From Halobacteriovorax sp. (lineage in GTDB: Bacteria > Bdellovibrionota > Bacteriovoracia > Bacteriovoracales > Bacteriovoracaceae), in NCBI GenBank assembly GCA_002686115.1, contig NZAF01000090.1, forward strand, positions 1 through 25,011: DNA of 25,011 nucleotides. Direction: 5' to 3'. Positions 15,625 to 22,402 of this stretch are shown here, piece after piece. Positions within the stretch are counted from its first letter, which is position 1. Every line of letters starts with the position of its first letter. The position numbers and the translations under genes are program-made. A model generated the notes under the pieces. The model did not search any database, was not told where the DNA came from, and saw nothing but the letters and a program-made list of their open reading frames with translations.

Positions 15625-15655
15625 ATCTGTACACTTAAATAATATTAAATGTACA
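15618..15655. promoter_or_regulatory. Three TGTACA boxes, likely operator of the XRE-TerB/NfeD/SPFH operon
   Basis: TGTACA occurs at 15618-15623, 15628-15633 and 15650-15655, with starts 10 and 22 bases apart, about one and two helical turns. They flank a minus-strand TATTAT/TAATAT hexamer and cover the first start codon. Each box is itself a palindrome, as expected for a dimeric XRE repressor. Confidence 0.55.
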
Positions 15656-15977
15656 TAAAAACATACAAATACCAGGTTTAATATTTATTTACTGGTACTT
15701 AGTAGATTCTTTGCACACAACTTAATGCACTTAGCACGTGCATGTATAAGAGACTTCAAAAAATATTTAATGTTATTTCATAGATTATTAAAGCCTTTCT
15801 CCAATAACTAGCTTTTTTATATTTACTTTGTCTTGCAAATATTATTTGTCAATTTTATAGATTAAACATCTCCCCCATAAAGGTGTAACCAACTAATAAC
15901 ACGTATATATTAATAAAAACTATGAATTGTCCGATAATACCCGAAATAATAAGTCAATCAAAAACATAGAAGTAACA
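15656..15977. other. AT-rich divergent intergenic region
   Basis: About 320 bases separate the operator boxes from the lipoprotein gene. I see no gene, RNA or repeat element here. It holds an inverted repeat, ATGCAC-N7-GTGCAT (15725-15743), whose centre includes CACGTG, and many AT-rich stretches in which no promoter stands out. A TTG at 15927 is in frame with the lipoprotein but does not look like its start. Confidence 0.4.
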
Positions 15978-18170
15978 ATGCTAAATATCTTTAAAAGAAA
16001 CTTATTAACATTTATATGCTTAACCGCTATTTCATGCTCTTCTAAAATTGAATATGAAGGTGTCTCTAGAAGTATCGTCGATCCTTTTATTAATGTTTTT
16101 TCAATAACTGCTATAAGACAAGCAACACCTTTTAATCCAAAGACACAAAACTTATATGTTGGTGAATCTCTCACTTTAAAATATTTAGATGAAAATTCTC
16201 AAAAATTCATCTCTTCAGCCAAATGGTCTATTGAAGGAGGGGTAGGCACACTCACATTAGGAGAAGACGGAGTGAGTGCAAAATTTCTTGCAACCAAAGT
16301 AGGTGGAGCAAAAGTAATCGCTGAATATAACTCAAATATTTCTTATTATATATTCAATATCTCAAACCGTCCCCCGAAAATTGATAACATAGATAATATA
16401 TTAAATATTACTCCTGGTGATTTAATAAATTTAAATATTAATGACGAAGGTAATGATGAAGATAGAGATTTACAAAGCCTAAGCTATCGATGCTACTTTG
16501 ATAGGACACCAGATGGTGTTGTTAATGAAGCTAATCAATGTGCGGCACTCACTGGATTTAACCTAAATGCTCAAACTGGAGAAATAAACTGGAATACAGA
16601 TATAAATGAAAACTCACAAGTAGAGTTTAAAGTTGTGGCAACTGATGGAGAGCTTCAAGATTCTAAAATTTTTATCGTAGAATTTAATCCTATTGATACT
16701 GACGGTGATGGTATTGGTGACTTAGCTGATTTGGATATTAACCCATCCCTACCAGATGATGATAGTGACGGTATTGCGAATATTGCAGATACTGATCATC
16801 CTTCAAATTCAGAAAACTTAGATACTGACGGTGATGGAATTATTGACTACTTTGACTCTATTAATATTGCACAAGCTCAAAGTATTCCAAATTTAGCCCT
16901 AAGTGAAGACACATCTATCAAAATTAATCTGCCATACAACGACATAGACGGAGACTTGGCAACATCGTGCACTTTATCCTCTCTTAACAATATCAACATA
17001 ATTTCACCATGTAACTGTGACATAAATGGATTGTGTTCTGTAGAAATTGAAGGCATTAATAACTATCACGGAACTGGTAGCTTTGACTTTACAGTCGTCA
17101 CTAATTCACAAATCTCAACTCTCTCATCAGTCCCATTAAATATTACTTCTGTAAATGATCTTCCAATATTATCTGAGTCATGTCAGAAATTATTTCCGGC
17201 ATCACAATACTCATGTTTTATAAGCGGTAGTGACGTTGAGGACGTAAGTCTAGATTGGCAAAAGATTGAGGACAGTTGTGACTTATTTAACATAGATTCT
17301 GTTACAGGAGAGCTCAGTGCTTCATTGAACACATCTCCTCCTTCATCATGCGATCTTACTGTTGAAGCGAGTGACAATGACGGCGGAAAAACACAGTTAA
17401 GTTTCACGCTAGAACTAATTTCATGCCCTACTGGCTATATACCTGTAGCCGGCAACTCAACCCTTACAACAAACGGCTTTTGCGTCATGCAATTTGAGGC
17501 AAAAAATATTGGGGGGATAGCTACTTCACAAGCTTCTATTACGCCTTGGAGAAGCATTTCTATCACTAATGCAAGAACAAATTGTCGGGCCTTAGGAAGT
17601 GGGTACGACTTAATTTCTAATATGGAGTGGATGACAATTGCAAGAGATGTCGAAAAAGTGAATTCTAATTGGTCGGGTGGAAGTGTTGGTAGTGGTTGTA
17701 TAAAGTCTGGCAACACAGGACTCAACAGTGCAAATTGTAGTTACAATGGTGCAAACCCTGAATCCGGGTCTTCACGTAACACACTTGCAAGACTAGATCT
17801 GTCAAACAACTATCAAATTTGGGATTTCTCAGGAAATCTCTATGAATTTGTAGACTGGACTACTGGTGGAAGTTTACAACAAGCGCCTAGTCCAAGTTGT
17901 GAAGTACCTTGGAGAGAGATTTTATCAGTAAATTGTGCAACAATTGATGATGATGAGCTAAAACCTTTAAACCCTGCAGGAGCAAGTAATTACAATTCAT
18001 CTCGAGGTATAGGAAGATACTCTGGTAATACCTACATGACTGGCAATGTTGTAAGAAGAGGCGGTGGGTATGATTCAGCCGTAAATGCTGGACCCTTTTC
18101 AATGCTAGTTAACGGATCTACGAGTTGGAGCAATTCTAAAGTAGGCTTTCGCTGTGTTTATAGACCATAA
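15978..18170 (+). CDS. Large lipoprotein: Ig-like, calcium-binding repeats and a C-terminal FGE/C-type-lectin-like domain
   Basis: The ATG at 15978 opens a lipoprotein signal (MLNIFKRNLLTFICLTAISC, lipid-modified Cys at residue 20). The 730-residue product has a bacterial Ig-like domain at about 48-130 and a cadherin-like domain at 133-237 ending in VKVVATDGE-type sequence. Three thrombospondin-type-3 calcium motifs follow (DTDGDGIGD, DDDSDGIAN, DTDGDGIID, about 240-290). After further Ig/cadherin-like repeats (about 300-480), a C-terminal domain at about 483-730 has the formylglycine-generating-enzyme fold: GYDLISNMEWMTIARDVE, IWDFSGNLYEFVDWT and RRGGGYD...VGFRCVYRP. I saw no catalytic cysteine pair that I could assign, so a ligand-binding lectin role is more likely than sulfatase maturation. 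Surface adhesion, perhaps to prey, is inference. Confidence 0.8.
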   Translation: MLNIFKRNLLTFICLTAISCSSKIEYEGVSRSIVDPFINVFSITAIRQATPFNPKTQNLYVGESLTLKYLDENSQKFISSAKWSIEGGVGTLTLGEDGVSAKFLATKVGGAKVIAEYNSNISYYIFNISNRPPKIDNIDNILNITPGDLINLNINDEGNDEDRDLQSLSYRCYFDRTPDGVVNEANQCAALTGFNLNAQTGEINWNTDINENSQVEFKVVATDGELQDSKIFIVEFNPIDTDGDGIGDLADLDINPSLPDDDSDGIANIADTDHPSNSENLDTDGDGIIDYFDSINIAQAQSIPNLALSEDTSIKINLPYNDIDGDLATSCTLSSLNNINIISPCNCDINGLCSVEIEGINNYHGTGSFDFTVVTNSQISTLSSVPLNITSVNDLPILSESCQKLFPASQYSCFISGSDVEDVSLDWQKIEDSCDLFNIDSVTGELSASLNTSPPSSCDLTVEASDNDGGKTQLSFTLELISCPTGYIPVAGNSTLTTNGFCVMQFEAKNIGGIATSQASITPWRSISITNARTNCRALGSGYDLISNMEWMTIARDVEKVNSNWSGGSVGSGCIKSGNTGLNSANCSYNGANPESGSSRNTLARLDLSNNYQIWDFSGNLYEFVDWTTGGSLQQAPSPSCEVPWREILSVNCATIDDDELKPLNPAGASNYNSSRGIGRYSGNTYMTGNVVRRGGGYDSAVNAGPFSMLVNGSTSWSNSKVGFRCVYRP

Positions 18171-18187
18171 TGGTAGAGATGGCACAA

Positions 18188-18595
18188 CTAACGAATCAGC
18201 TTAAAAAAACCATTCGTATCATCTTCCCAATCTATAAAAAGGTCGCCGCTTCTAAGGATCGTTAAAATATGCTTATCATTCGAATAACAGATTGAGCTGC
18301 CGATTTCACATTTAAAAGTAGCGTATAATTCTCCATCAGAGCCGTGATACTTGATAGAGTATCTATTATCATATCTTTCAACGATAATCTTTCTCGTTCC
18401 TTTAAGGTCTCTTGATGAACCTTTATAGTACTCATAAACCCCTGTTCTAATATCGTCTGTGATATTGAATTGAGTGATGGCTCTTAGAATACTCTCTCCA
18501 ACACACACGCTTGGAAAACGTTCATTCTTACACCAGTCTAAATTAAACGAATACGCTGAATGAACCATAAAAAATAAAAAAATGAACTTCTTCAT
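18188..18595 (-). CDS. Small exported protein of unknown function
   Basis: The 135-residue product has a signal peptide (MKKFIFLFFMVHSAYS) and a mature domain of about 119 residues with four cysteines (near DWCKN, SVCVG, FKCEI and SICYS), able to form two disulfides. The rest is strand-rich: VYEYYKG, KIIVERYDNRYSIKYH, ELYATFKCEIG, LTILRSGDLFIDW, suggesting a small beta-barrel or sandwich. No family is recognised. AAAGGAG lies five bases before the ATG at 18595. A GTG six bases further out falls within that site and is rejected. It converges on the lipoprotein gene with a 17-base gap that contains no terminator. Confidence 0.75.
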   Translation of the reverse strand: MKKFIFLFFMVHSAYSFNLDWCKNERFPSVCVGESILRAITQFNITDDIRTGVYEYYKGSSRDLKGTRKIIVERYDNRYSIKYHGSDGELYATFKCEIGSSICYSNDKHILTILRSGDLFIDWEDDTNGFFKLIR

Positions 18596-18816
18596 TACCA
18601 CTCCTTTAAGAACACAATATCTTTAGCATATGACATCAGTTCTCTTCTTAAAAGAGGTGCATTTTGCAACTAGAGAGCACTTAGAAGAGGTCATTACTAC
18701 GTAAGAAAAAGATGATTACTAACAGAATAGGCCTTACTTATTTCAAAATTATTGAAGCTTCATTTTTTGAGTGTTACAAGTCACCATCATTTTAATTTAT
18801 TGACCAAGGAGACCAC

Positions 18817-19212
18817 ATGTCCATTATAAAAACTTTTTTAAGTGTATGTCTTTTAATCACAGCGCTCAGCTCTTCAAGTGCACGAGCAGACCTTCCACCG
18901 TTTTGTGCCTATAATGGACAAAGCTGCCAAGAATCTTATGAGTGTTGTTCTGGAACATGCCAAAATGGTCAATGTGAAGATCAGTTTAACTCATGTGTCT
19001 CTTTAGGAAACTCTTGTGGTTACGGTAATGAATGTTGTGAGGGAAGCTGTCACAATGGCTACTGTGTTAATAAAGTGAATACATGTCGTGAAAATTACGA
19101 GTACTGCCAAAAGGATTCACAATGCTGTTCAGGAACATGTAATAGTGGAATTTGTGAAACGAACTTTGATAACTGTATTCCATCACAACAACCATATGGC
19201 GCTTGTTATTAA
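18817..19212 (+). CDS. Exported protein of three tandem 30-residue cysteine-knot (knottin) repeats
   Basis: A signal peptide (about 1-24, ending SARA) precedes three repeats with identical cysteine spacing, C-x6-C-x5-CC-x3-C-x4-C. They are C30-37-43-44-48-53, C60-67-73-74-78-83 and C90-97-103-104-108-113. The period is exactly 30 residues and a fourth unit begins at C120 but stops at C130 and a final Tyr. The C-C-CC-C-C order is that of inhibitor cystine knots. The ends CCSGTCQNGQC and CCSGTCNSGIC are close in form to omega-conotoxins. Between cysteines the repeats differ, so the fold rather than the sequence seems to be kept. AAGGAG (18803-18808) supports the start. The likely role is an extracellular disulfide-rich toxin, inhibitor or adhesin; which one cannot be told. 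The 215-base gap before it holds only its promoter region. Confidence 0.85.
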   Translation: MSIIKTFLSVCLLITALSSSSARADLPPFCAYNGQSCQESYECCSGTCQNGQCEDQFNSCVSLGNSCGYGNECCEGSCHNGYCVNKVNTCRENYEYCQKDSQCCSGTCNSGICETNFDNCIPSQQPYGACY

Positions 19213-19235
19213 TTAATATAGACTTTAAAAAGGTA

Positions 19236-19319
19236 AAAAGGTGCCACTAGACTTGATCATTGACGCTGCGTAGTGGACAAGTCTGGTGGCACCTTTTGAA
19301 TAGTGGCACCTTTTGAATA
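19236..19319. repeat. Complete palindromic element with a duplicated right end
   Basis: AAAAGGTGCCACTAGACTTG (19236-19255) pairs with 19278-19297 over 20 positions with one G.T wobble, closing a 22-base loop that contains GACGCTGCGTAGTGG. The last 17 bases of the element, 19286-19302, are exactly repeated at 19303-19319. Two partial copies exist at 100 and 12150. It resembles a REP/MITE-type mobile palindrome. The hairpin plus TTTT may also serve as a terminator for the knottin gene. Confidence 0.75.
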
Positions 19320-19476
19320 AAAATTGATTTTTTATATAGCCTTATTCTTTTTTTCATATAGCGAAACGCATCAAGATACTGAAAACTCGAAGGATGTCAC
19401 TCTTTGTAAGAAAAATACCTTTTACTAACACCTACTAAACAAATAAATTCTTAAAACACACACGAACAAAACACAT

Positions 19477-19517
19477 TCTCAGTTTTAAAACGGCAACGGA
19501 ATAGCTATAAACTGAGA
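19477..19517. promoter_or_regulatory. Inverted repeat and -10 candidate upstream of dksA
   Basis: TCTCAGTTT (19477-19485) and AAACTGAGA (19509-19517) are perfect 9-base inverted arms, 23 bases apart. A TATAAA hexamer (19506-19511) overlaps the right arm, so the repeat could be an operator or a leader hairpin. The rest of 19320-19549 shows no gene. Confidence 0.4.
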
Positions 19518-19549
19518 GACGAAAGACACAATTAACAGGAGTGGGGATT

Positions 19550-19981
19550 ATGACAAGAGCCAATTCTTATTTGTCGGATGAACAAATCAAGACTCTTAAG
19601 GACAAGCTTCTTTCTGAAAAAGAAAGAATCCTGAACAAGCGTGAGCAAAAAGAACAGTACTGTATGGATAAGAGTGAATTACTTGATCCATTAGATGAGG
19701 CCTGTATTAATGCTCAAACTTCACAAGAAATCAGATTTAGAAACAGAGAGAACTTCTTTTTAAAGAAGATCAACAAAAGCCTTACAAAAATTGATAAAGG
19801 TGAATACGGTCTATGTAGTGACTGTGATGTTGAGATCGGTTTTGAAAGGCTGATGGCAAGAACGACAGCTGAGCTTTGTATTGGCTGTAAAGAAGAGTCT
19901 GAACAAGTAGAAAATAGTAACTTCTTTATGAAGCGTTCTAAGTCACTTGGTAAGACGATTCAGGAATTAGGAAAAAGATAA
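19550..19981 (+). CDS. dksA: DksA, RNA polymerase secondary-channel regulator
   Basis: The 143-residue protein is a canonical DksA-family member acting with ppGpp on RNA polymerase at rRNA and amino-acid promoters. The long coiled coil carries the tip motif DxxDxA (D46-x2-D49-x-A51, in LLDPLDEAC). The four zinc cysteines C89, C92, C110 and C113 are intact in GEYGLCSDCDVEIGFERLMA...LCIGCKE. AGGAG (19537-19541) lies eight bases before the ATG at 19550; a GTG at 19541 is part of that site and is rejected. An extra Lys/Arg-rich tail of about 25 residues follows the zinc finger. A strong terminator follows. It is the functional counterpart to the degenerate DksA-like protein at 5665. Confidence 0.88.
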   Translation: MTRANSYLSDEQIKTLKDKLLSEKERILNKREQKEQYCMDKSELLDPLDEACINAQTSQEIRFRNRENFFLKKINKSLTKIDKGEYGLCSDCDVEIGFERLMARTTAELCIGCKEESEQVENSNFFMKRSKSLGKTIQELGKR

Positions 19982-19990
19982 TTGAGATTT

Positions 19991-20017
19991 AAAAGGACCA
20001 AATTTTGGTCCTTTTTT
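19991..20017. terminator. Terminator, probably bidirectional, between dksA and a secreted-protein gene
   Basis: AAAAGGACCA (19991-20000) pairs with TGGTCCTTTT (20006-20015) around a short AT loop and runs into a T tract to 20017. On the minus strand the stem is followed by TTTTAAATCT, so it may work both ways. Its T tract contains the stop codon of the convergent gene. Confidence 0.88.
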
Positions 20018-20657
20018 ATTTTGATAATTCTTCGATAACCTTGTAGTCACCTACGGGTCTAAGTCTTGTGACAAGATCAACATATCTTAAAGTCTTTGAT
20101 TTTTCTAAAAGACTTTTAACACTAAAAACATCATCGCTTTGACTTTCAAAGCTCATCTCATATACGCCTTTAGCTAACTCTCTAACTTCATTTATCTCTA
20201 TTGCATAGTTATTTTCAATCTGCGTAAAGTTTTCAGTGTCACTTAGACCGTTACTTTTAAATGAGATAATAAGGCGGTTTTCAACGACTCCATCACAAAG
20301 TCCTGAGTTATAGTTTGAGAGGTCTCTATCAAGTATTTCTATATCACTGCCGTTTACCTTTGCCCATACACACTCTCTGCCCTTATCACTCTCAAAATTG
20401 ATAACCATCCTTGCACCATGACCAGAACAGTGGATAAGAGTATCTGCCTTATGAGCTCCGAGTCCATCTAAAAAATCATTCCACTGAGTGGGATTTAATT
20501 GAAAAGATTTAGAATCATTAAATGAAGCAACTTTAATATCTCCCATCTGATCTTGATGAAAATAGCAACTTCCTTGATTAAGAGACTCAACTTCTAGACC
20601 AAAGGCATAGAGAGAAATTAGCGTTAGAATTGTAAATTGTAGTATTTTTGTAAACAT
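20016..20657 (-). CDS. Exported protein of unknown function
   Basis: The 213-residue product has a signal peptide (MFTKILQFTILTLISLYAFG). The mature part has four cysteines (near GSCYF, IHCSG, RECVW and GLCDG) that could pair. It is strand-rich, with segments such as RMVINFES, RLIISFKS and YEMSFES. No family is recognised. Charged, Lys-rich C-terminus. The start codon lacks a clear Shine-Dalgarno sequence. It is divergent from the truncated-haemoglobin operon, with 65 bases between the two start codons. Confidence 0.72.
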   Translation of the reverse strand: MFTKILQFTILTLISLYAFGLEVESLNQGSCYFHQDQMGDIKVASFNDSKSFQLNPTQWNDFLDGLGAHKADTLIHCSGHGARMVINFESDKGRECVWAKVNGSDIEILDRDLSNYNSGLCDGVVENRLIISFKSNGLSDTENFTQIENNYAIEINEVRELAKGVYEMSFESQSDDVFSVKSLLEKSKTLRYVDLVTRLRPVGDYKVIEELSK

Positions 20658-20687
20658 ACTACTATTGTCGGTTATCTATTTTTGAAC

Positions 20688-20717
20688 TTTACACTCGGTC
20701 TTTGTTTTTTTTAAAAT
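20688..20717 (+). promoter_or_regulatory. Promoter for the truncated-haemoglobin operon, possibly leaderless
   Basis: TTTACA (20688-20693, 5 of 6 to consensus) and TAAAAT (20712-20717, 5 of 6) are 18 bases apart. Only five bases (AATTT) separate the -10 from the ATG at 20723, and no Shine-Dalgarno sequence is present. Confidence 0.55.
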
Positions 20718-20722
20718 AATTT

Positions 20723-21124
20723 ATGCTTAGTGAAAAAGAGAAAAAACAATATATTGATGAAGTTGTTGAAAGCTTTTATACAAAGGCCATAAACGATATT
20801 TTCATTGGCTATCAGTTTAAAAAGATTTCAGACAAGCCCGACAATTTAAATCAGGTATTATCTGACTTTAATCCTCACCTATTAAGAATTAAGAACTTTT
20901 GGTATCAACAATTTTCTCTGCCAACTGAGATTGAAACATCTGAAAGAACGCTTTTTCATGCTCATGATAAATTAAACATAAGACGAGGTGAACTTGGAAG
21001 GTGGATTACTCTTTTTAAAGAAGAGCTTTCCTTATCTACGCATAAAGAAACTCAAGACATTAAAAATAAATGGCTTCATAAAATTGAAAAGTTTGAAAAG
21101 GCATTTATCAAAAGATATTTTTAA
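20723..21124 (+). CDS. Truncated haemoglobin, group III-like
   Basis: Truncated haemoglobins bind haem and O2, NO or CO, often protecting against nitrosative stress. The 133-residue length fits. The B helix has the typical FYTKAINDIFIGYQF (18-32, compare FYxKVxxDxxLGxxF), followed by FNPHLLRIKNFWYQQF (49-64), as in the group III E helix. The proximal histidine is probably His81 in HDKL, the HxxL pattern, followed by RRGELGRWITLF (87-98). The family's usual Tyr at B10 is Tyr19. There is no signal peptide. It is the first gene of a zero-gap three-gene operon. The identification is from pattern, as family identity is low. Confidence 0.7.
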   Translation: MLSEKEKKQYIDEVVESFYTKAINDIFIGYQFKKISDKPDNLNQVLSDFNPHLLRIKNFWYQQFSLPTEIETSERTLFHAHDKLNIRRGELGRWITLFKEELSLSTHKETQDIKNKWLHKIEKFEKAFIKRYF

Positions 21125-22402
21125 ATGATAATGAAATACATCATGAAGACTCATATTCATCAGATGCTACTTGCTTTAATTATCTCCGTAGCAGTAGCAG
21201 CACTAGAAAATCCTTGGACAATATCCTATCAATCCTTTCATACGGATGGTTATTTCTCGGCACTTTATAGTATTGATCATCTCGAAAGTGAGTATATGTT
21301 GAGTTCATATAAAAATGATTACCTAGATGCATCAGCTATATTTAATAGCTATATTGGAAATTATCAAAGAGGAATACAAAAATTTGATTTAATTAGTTAT
21401 TCAACTAATATTTATGACCCTAACTATGAACACAACTTCCTTACCAAAGAGACTGAAGATTTTTATCCCTATCCAGCAACAGAAGAGATCATTCAACTAA
21501 CAAATAACTTTAGGGCAGTCTTCATAAATGAAGCACACCATATTCCTCAGCACAGAGCATTGACCATGAGTCTTTTAAAAGCACTTTATAAAAAAGGATT
21601 TCGATATTTTGCAGCTGAGACCTTAAACTTATTTGACGAAAAAGAGCTTAATAACAGAAAGTATCCGTTGAAAGGTACTGGCTTTTACTCAGTAGAACCT
21701 GTGTATGCAGATTTAATAAGGCAAGCATTAAAAATAGGTTATACAGTTATCTCATATGAACATAAACTTCCGTGTAACGACAATAGTACTCCTTTAAAAT
21801 GCCAAAATGAGAGAGAACAAGGGCAAGCAAGAAATCTGTTGAAAAAAACATTTCAAATCGATCCTCAGGCAAAAATACTTGTTCATGCAGGTTATGGACA
21901 TATTAACGAAAAAGGCGATGAAGAGTGGATTCCTATGGCGCGCTATTTTAAAAGAATATCTGGAATAGACCCCTTAACGATTGATCAAGTCACTATGACT
22001 GAACACTCTCACCAAAAATTTGAGAACATAATTTATACTGAGATTATGAAAAAGTATAAAACTAAAGAACCAATCATTTTAAAAAGAAATAAAGACATTT
22101 GGACTGGAGACATGAAGGATAACTACGATGTACTTGTCTTTAATCCAAGAACAAGTAAAACCTCTAGACCTAATTGGCTATTCAGTATCGCGAATAGAGT
22201 TAAGAAACAATTTGATAAAATTCATTGCGAGGAATTCCCTTGTCATGTTCAGGCTTTTATAAAAAGTGAGATGCAAGATCAATCAATACCCTTTGATCAA
22301 TTTGTTATAGAAAACAGTGACGATAAGAACTATTTTCTTTCTCTTGATAAAAGTTATAAGTATTTATTTAAAGTTAATAACATAATAAAAGATTTTGATT
22401 AG
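21125..22402 (+). CDS. Membrane-anchored or exported EreA/ChaN/TIKI-fold protein
   Basis: The 425-residue protein has an N-terminal hydrophobic segment (about 12-27, MLLALIISVAVAA) that acts as signal or anchor. The core carries the motifs of the erythromycin-esterase/ChaN/TraB fold group: NEAHHIPQHRALTMSLLKAL (135-154, with E136, H138, H139 and H143), GFRYFAAET (158-166), REQGQARNLL (230-239) and ILVHAGYGHI (251-260). These histidine- and glutamate-bearing segments usually line the active or haem site. ChaN-like proteins bind haem, which would suit the haemoglobin gene directly upstream, but esterase-like or protease-like activity is equally possible. Its ATG follows the haemoglobin stop with no gap (TAAATG). 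The residues after 300 are unassigned. Confidence 0.6.
   Translation: MIMKYIMKTHIHQMLLALIISVAVAALENPWTISYQSFHTDGYFSALYSIDHLESEYMLSSYKNDYLDASAIFNSYIGNYQRGIQKFDLISYSTNIYDPNYEHNFLTKETEDFYPYPATEEIIQLTNNFRAVFINEAHHIPQHRALTMSLLKALYKKGFRYFAAETLNLFDEKELNNRKYPLKGTGFYSVEPVYADLIRQALKIGYTVISYEHKLPCNDNSTPLKCQNEREQGQARNLLKKTFQIDPQAKILVHAGYGHINEKGDEEWIPMARYFKRISGIDPLTIDQVTMTEHSHQKFENIIYTEIMKKYKTKEPIILKRNKDIWTGDMKDNYDVLVFNPRTSKTSRPNWLFSIANRVKKQFDKIHCEEFPCHVQAFIKSEMQDQSIPFDQFVIENSDDKNYFLSLDKSYKYLFKVNNIIKDFD

Noticed and set aside
15920..16174. Open frame on the minus strand within the lipoprotein gene start
   Set aside because: It has no ribosome-binding site, no recognisable composition, and lies opposite a well-supported coding sequence.
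17435..18102. Open frames on the minus strand under the lectin-like domain
   Set aside because: They are shadows of the coding strand without protein-like features.
15978..18170. The lectin-like C-terminal domain as the target of a diversity-generating retroelement
   Set aside because: No reverse transcriptase, accessory protein or second copy of the 3' coding sequence (template repeat) was seen in the window.
18640..18720. A fourth copy of the GGTGCCACTAGAC element near AGGTGCATTTTGCAACTAGAG
   Set aside because: The similarity is broken by several bases and has no pairing arm, so it is not distinguishable from chance.
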